Assembly: GCA_036583965.1 (NCBI GenBank)
Contig: JAZBQD010000027.1
Span: 21,007,001-21,071,000 of the forward strand
Source: Prunella strophiata
Lineage: Eukaryota; Chordata; Aves; Passeriformes; Prunellidae
Direction of reading: 5' to 3'
DNA: 64,000 nucleotides
Shown here piece by piece: positions 62,346 to 64,000 of the stretch. The notes beneath the pieces are model-generated. The model was not told where the DNA came from and made no database searches. It saw only the letters and a program-made list of their open reading frames with translations. Every line of letters begins with the position of its first letter. The stretch's first letter is position 1. Position numbers and translations under genes: made by a program.

Positions 62346-64000
62346 ATTTAACATATGGATTGAATACTCACACACAATGATGGAGTGTGAAACAGGTATC
62401 ATCATAGAGACAACAGATCTCAGAGTAATTGCTAAGTATTTTTTATAATCAGTTTTTCAATATCATAATCTGATTCTGCTCTGTACCAACACTAAGAAAT
62501 TTCTTGTGGCAGACACAGAACTAGAAAGACTGACTACTCTTGGAGCTAGAAGCATGCAAACAAGCAAACAGGATGGTCAGACATACACAAGAGCTTCTGT
62601 ATCAGCAGAATTAAGCAGATAATAGTTCTTCAGGCTGGAGGACATGTGACTGGAGGGGATATGACAGACCACTCATGAGTGGCATAATAGTGACCAGGGA
62701 AAAAGTACTCATTTCCTTATTTATTATTCATTTTCTTGATCCAAAAACATACAGGCATCAGAGTAATAGCTAACAGGCTAAAAGCAGACAAAAAGATGTG
62801 CTTTATTCACACAACTAATTATGAGAGTGACAGTTAAAGGATGTAGAGAAGATTTTAGACTGGTTCAAAAAGTGGCAATGAAAATACATGGAAGGAAAAT
62901 GAAGAGCTAAGAAATGAATACACAATGTAAGGTGGGAGGTACCACAGCACCTCACCCCAGATTCTCTCCTTCAGCACCCATTTAACTGGCTGCTGCTGGA
63001 GGGATCCTGAGCTAGCTTGGCCTGCAGCCTAGCTCAGCTTCATTGCTCCCTTCTCTGGCAATCTCAAAGTGGTGAGCAGATTAAAAACTCTCCTGAAAAG
63101 CAGCATCAGTTTCTCAGGCTCTTGCCTCTGGCCTCTTCTACCAAGCTTTAAAACCTTCCTCAGGCAAAAGGCAGAGGCAGTTCTGGGAGCTTCTCTTGTG
63201 TGAATTTTCAGCAGTCTTTTTTCTCCCATGGGATGGCTGCTTTCAATTTTACAATGTTTCCCAAATTCTTTGTGTGAGAATTACTTTGAAGTAGTGATCA
63301 AATACTGATTTAGTTAAATGAGTGAGCCACAAAAAAAGAAACCATATGCTTTAGAGTACTGTTAAAATTCAGTTACTTTTGACTATTTTTAATCATTCAT
63401 TGCCTTATTATCTTTGTTTTGCCTTCTGAGAATTACAGCACCCTGAAGATTAAAATCAGATATGAAAATAGATGGGTAAATGCAATATTCTTCTTGAAGA
63501 TGAATAAGAGATTTCTAAGTCCCAATAAACTTTACCAAATAGCAAGCAATTCCTCTTCCACTTGCCAAGGTAAGTAAAGGCAAATTGGGGCCATATAGCA
63601 CAGGTCTCTTCCTTTTTTAAATAGTGCTCCACTACACTACTTTTTATATTTTGTTTAAAATATAAAACAGTGTATTTTCTTTTTTATTGATCATACTTGT
63701 ATGCTCATTTTGTCCACCTCTACTTGACCTTTTTCTTTTTTCTTCCTGACAATTTCCTTGCAGTTATCTCTAAACAGTGATGTTTTGCTTAAAAGTTGAT
63801 GCTGAGTGTTTTATGCAGAAAAAGAGAAATATACTGAAGGATTTTTAATCCACCTCAGCTTAAAAACTATGTTACTTTATAGCTAAGTATGTATTGAACA
63901 CCATTACTTCTCTAAGAGAAAAATGAAATGCTAATTGCTTAAGATATAGAGACAGTCCCAAAAACACATCCAATAAGACAAAAGAGTTTAAATCACTCAA

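Larger units (their letters stand above)
48413..64000 (-). other. VAV3: 3' part of a long VAV3 intron (at least 15.6 kb)
   Basis: Runs from the acceptor of the first-SH3 exon to the window edge. I looked for the preceding exon (end of C1 and linker, with a last base G and donor GT) and found no convincing match, so the intron continues past 64000. Contents are a solo LTR at 52086-52584, CR1 fragments at about 52700-52800, 55559-55805 and 62299-62345, and several A/T runs. The remainder is AT-rich unique sequence with no credible exon. An alternative first exon for a short SH3-SH2-SH3 form may lie here (see findings). Confidence 0.85.

Noticed and set aside
48413..64000. Preceding VAV3 exon (end of C1 domain and linker)
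   Set aside because: Searched for a Cys-rich C1 segment and for the linker before GLPKMQV on the minus strand; no match with proper splice sites and phase was seen, so it is beyond the window.
1..64000. tRNA, rRNA, CRISPR array, operon or integrated viral genome
   Set aside because: No cloverleaf with A/B boxes, no rRNA-like blocks, no regularly spaced repeats and no retroviral internal region were seen; the sequence is ordinary vertebrate intron and intergenic DNA.

Overview
The window is vertebrate nuclear DNA, almost certainly from a bird and possibly a songbird. It is AT-rich and gene-sparse, with GT-AG introns several kb long. It carries several CR1 LINE fragments all read on the minus strand, one avian-type endogenous-retrovirus solo LTR, and few other interspersed repeats. 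Nothing prokaryotic, viral (beyond the LTR) or plasmid-like is present. The species call is inference from repeat type; the class-level call is firmer.

One gene is present: VAV3, a Rho/Rac guanine nucleotide exchange factor, on the minus strand. The window holds its eight 3'-most coding exons, at 48276-48412, 44639-44704, 41043-41077, 39175-39291, 38405-38492, 35160-35289, 24432-24583 and 22670-22711. Every junction has GT/AG ends and the reading phases fit across all seven complete introns. The joined exons encode the last 255 residues, an SH3-SH2-SH3 module, ending in the VAV3 C-terminus (...STYVEEDE). Counting back from the 847 residues of human VAV3, they correspond to about residues 593-847, so no net indel is needed. 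The catalytic DH-PH and C1 exons lie beyond position 64000.

Layout: 1 to about 20.23 kb is sequence downstream of VAV3 with no supportable gene. In mammals the next gene on that side is NTNG1, but no NTNG1 exon was recognised. About 20.23-22.67 kb is the VAV3 3'UTR, with a good distal poly(A) signal at 20246-20251 and earlier candidate signals. From 22.67 to 48.41 kb exons alternate with introns of 0.7-10.6 kb. From 48.41 kb to the end is one intron of at least 15.6 kb holding the solo LTR (52086-52584) and CR1 pieces. Mammals make a short SH3-SH2-SH3 form (VAV3.1) that could, by position, start in this last intron.

The adaptor module works as a unit. The SH2 domain docks the protein on phosphotyrosine-bearing receptors and adaptors, the two SH3 domains bind proline-rich or SH3-bearing partners, and together they place the upstream exchange domain near membrane Rac/Rho. 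No undescribed biological system was found. The points most worth a second look are an unusually long double poly-T tract at one splice acceptor, a 35-nt frame-critical microexon, a perfect inverted pair of forkhead-like sites downstream of the gene, and the possible internal promoter.
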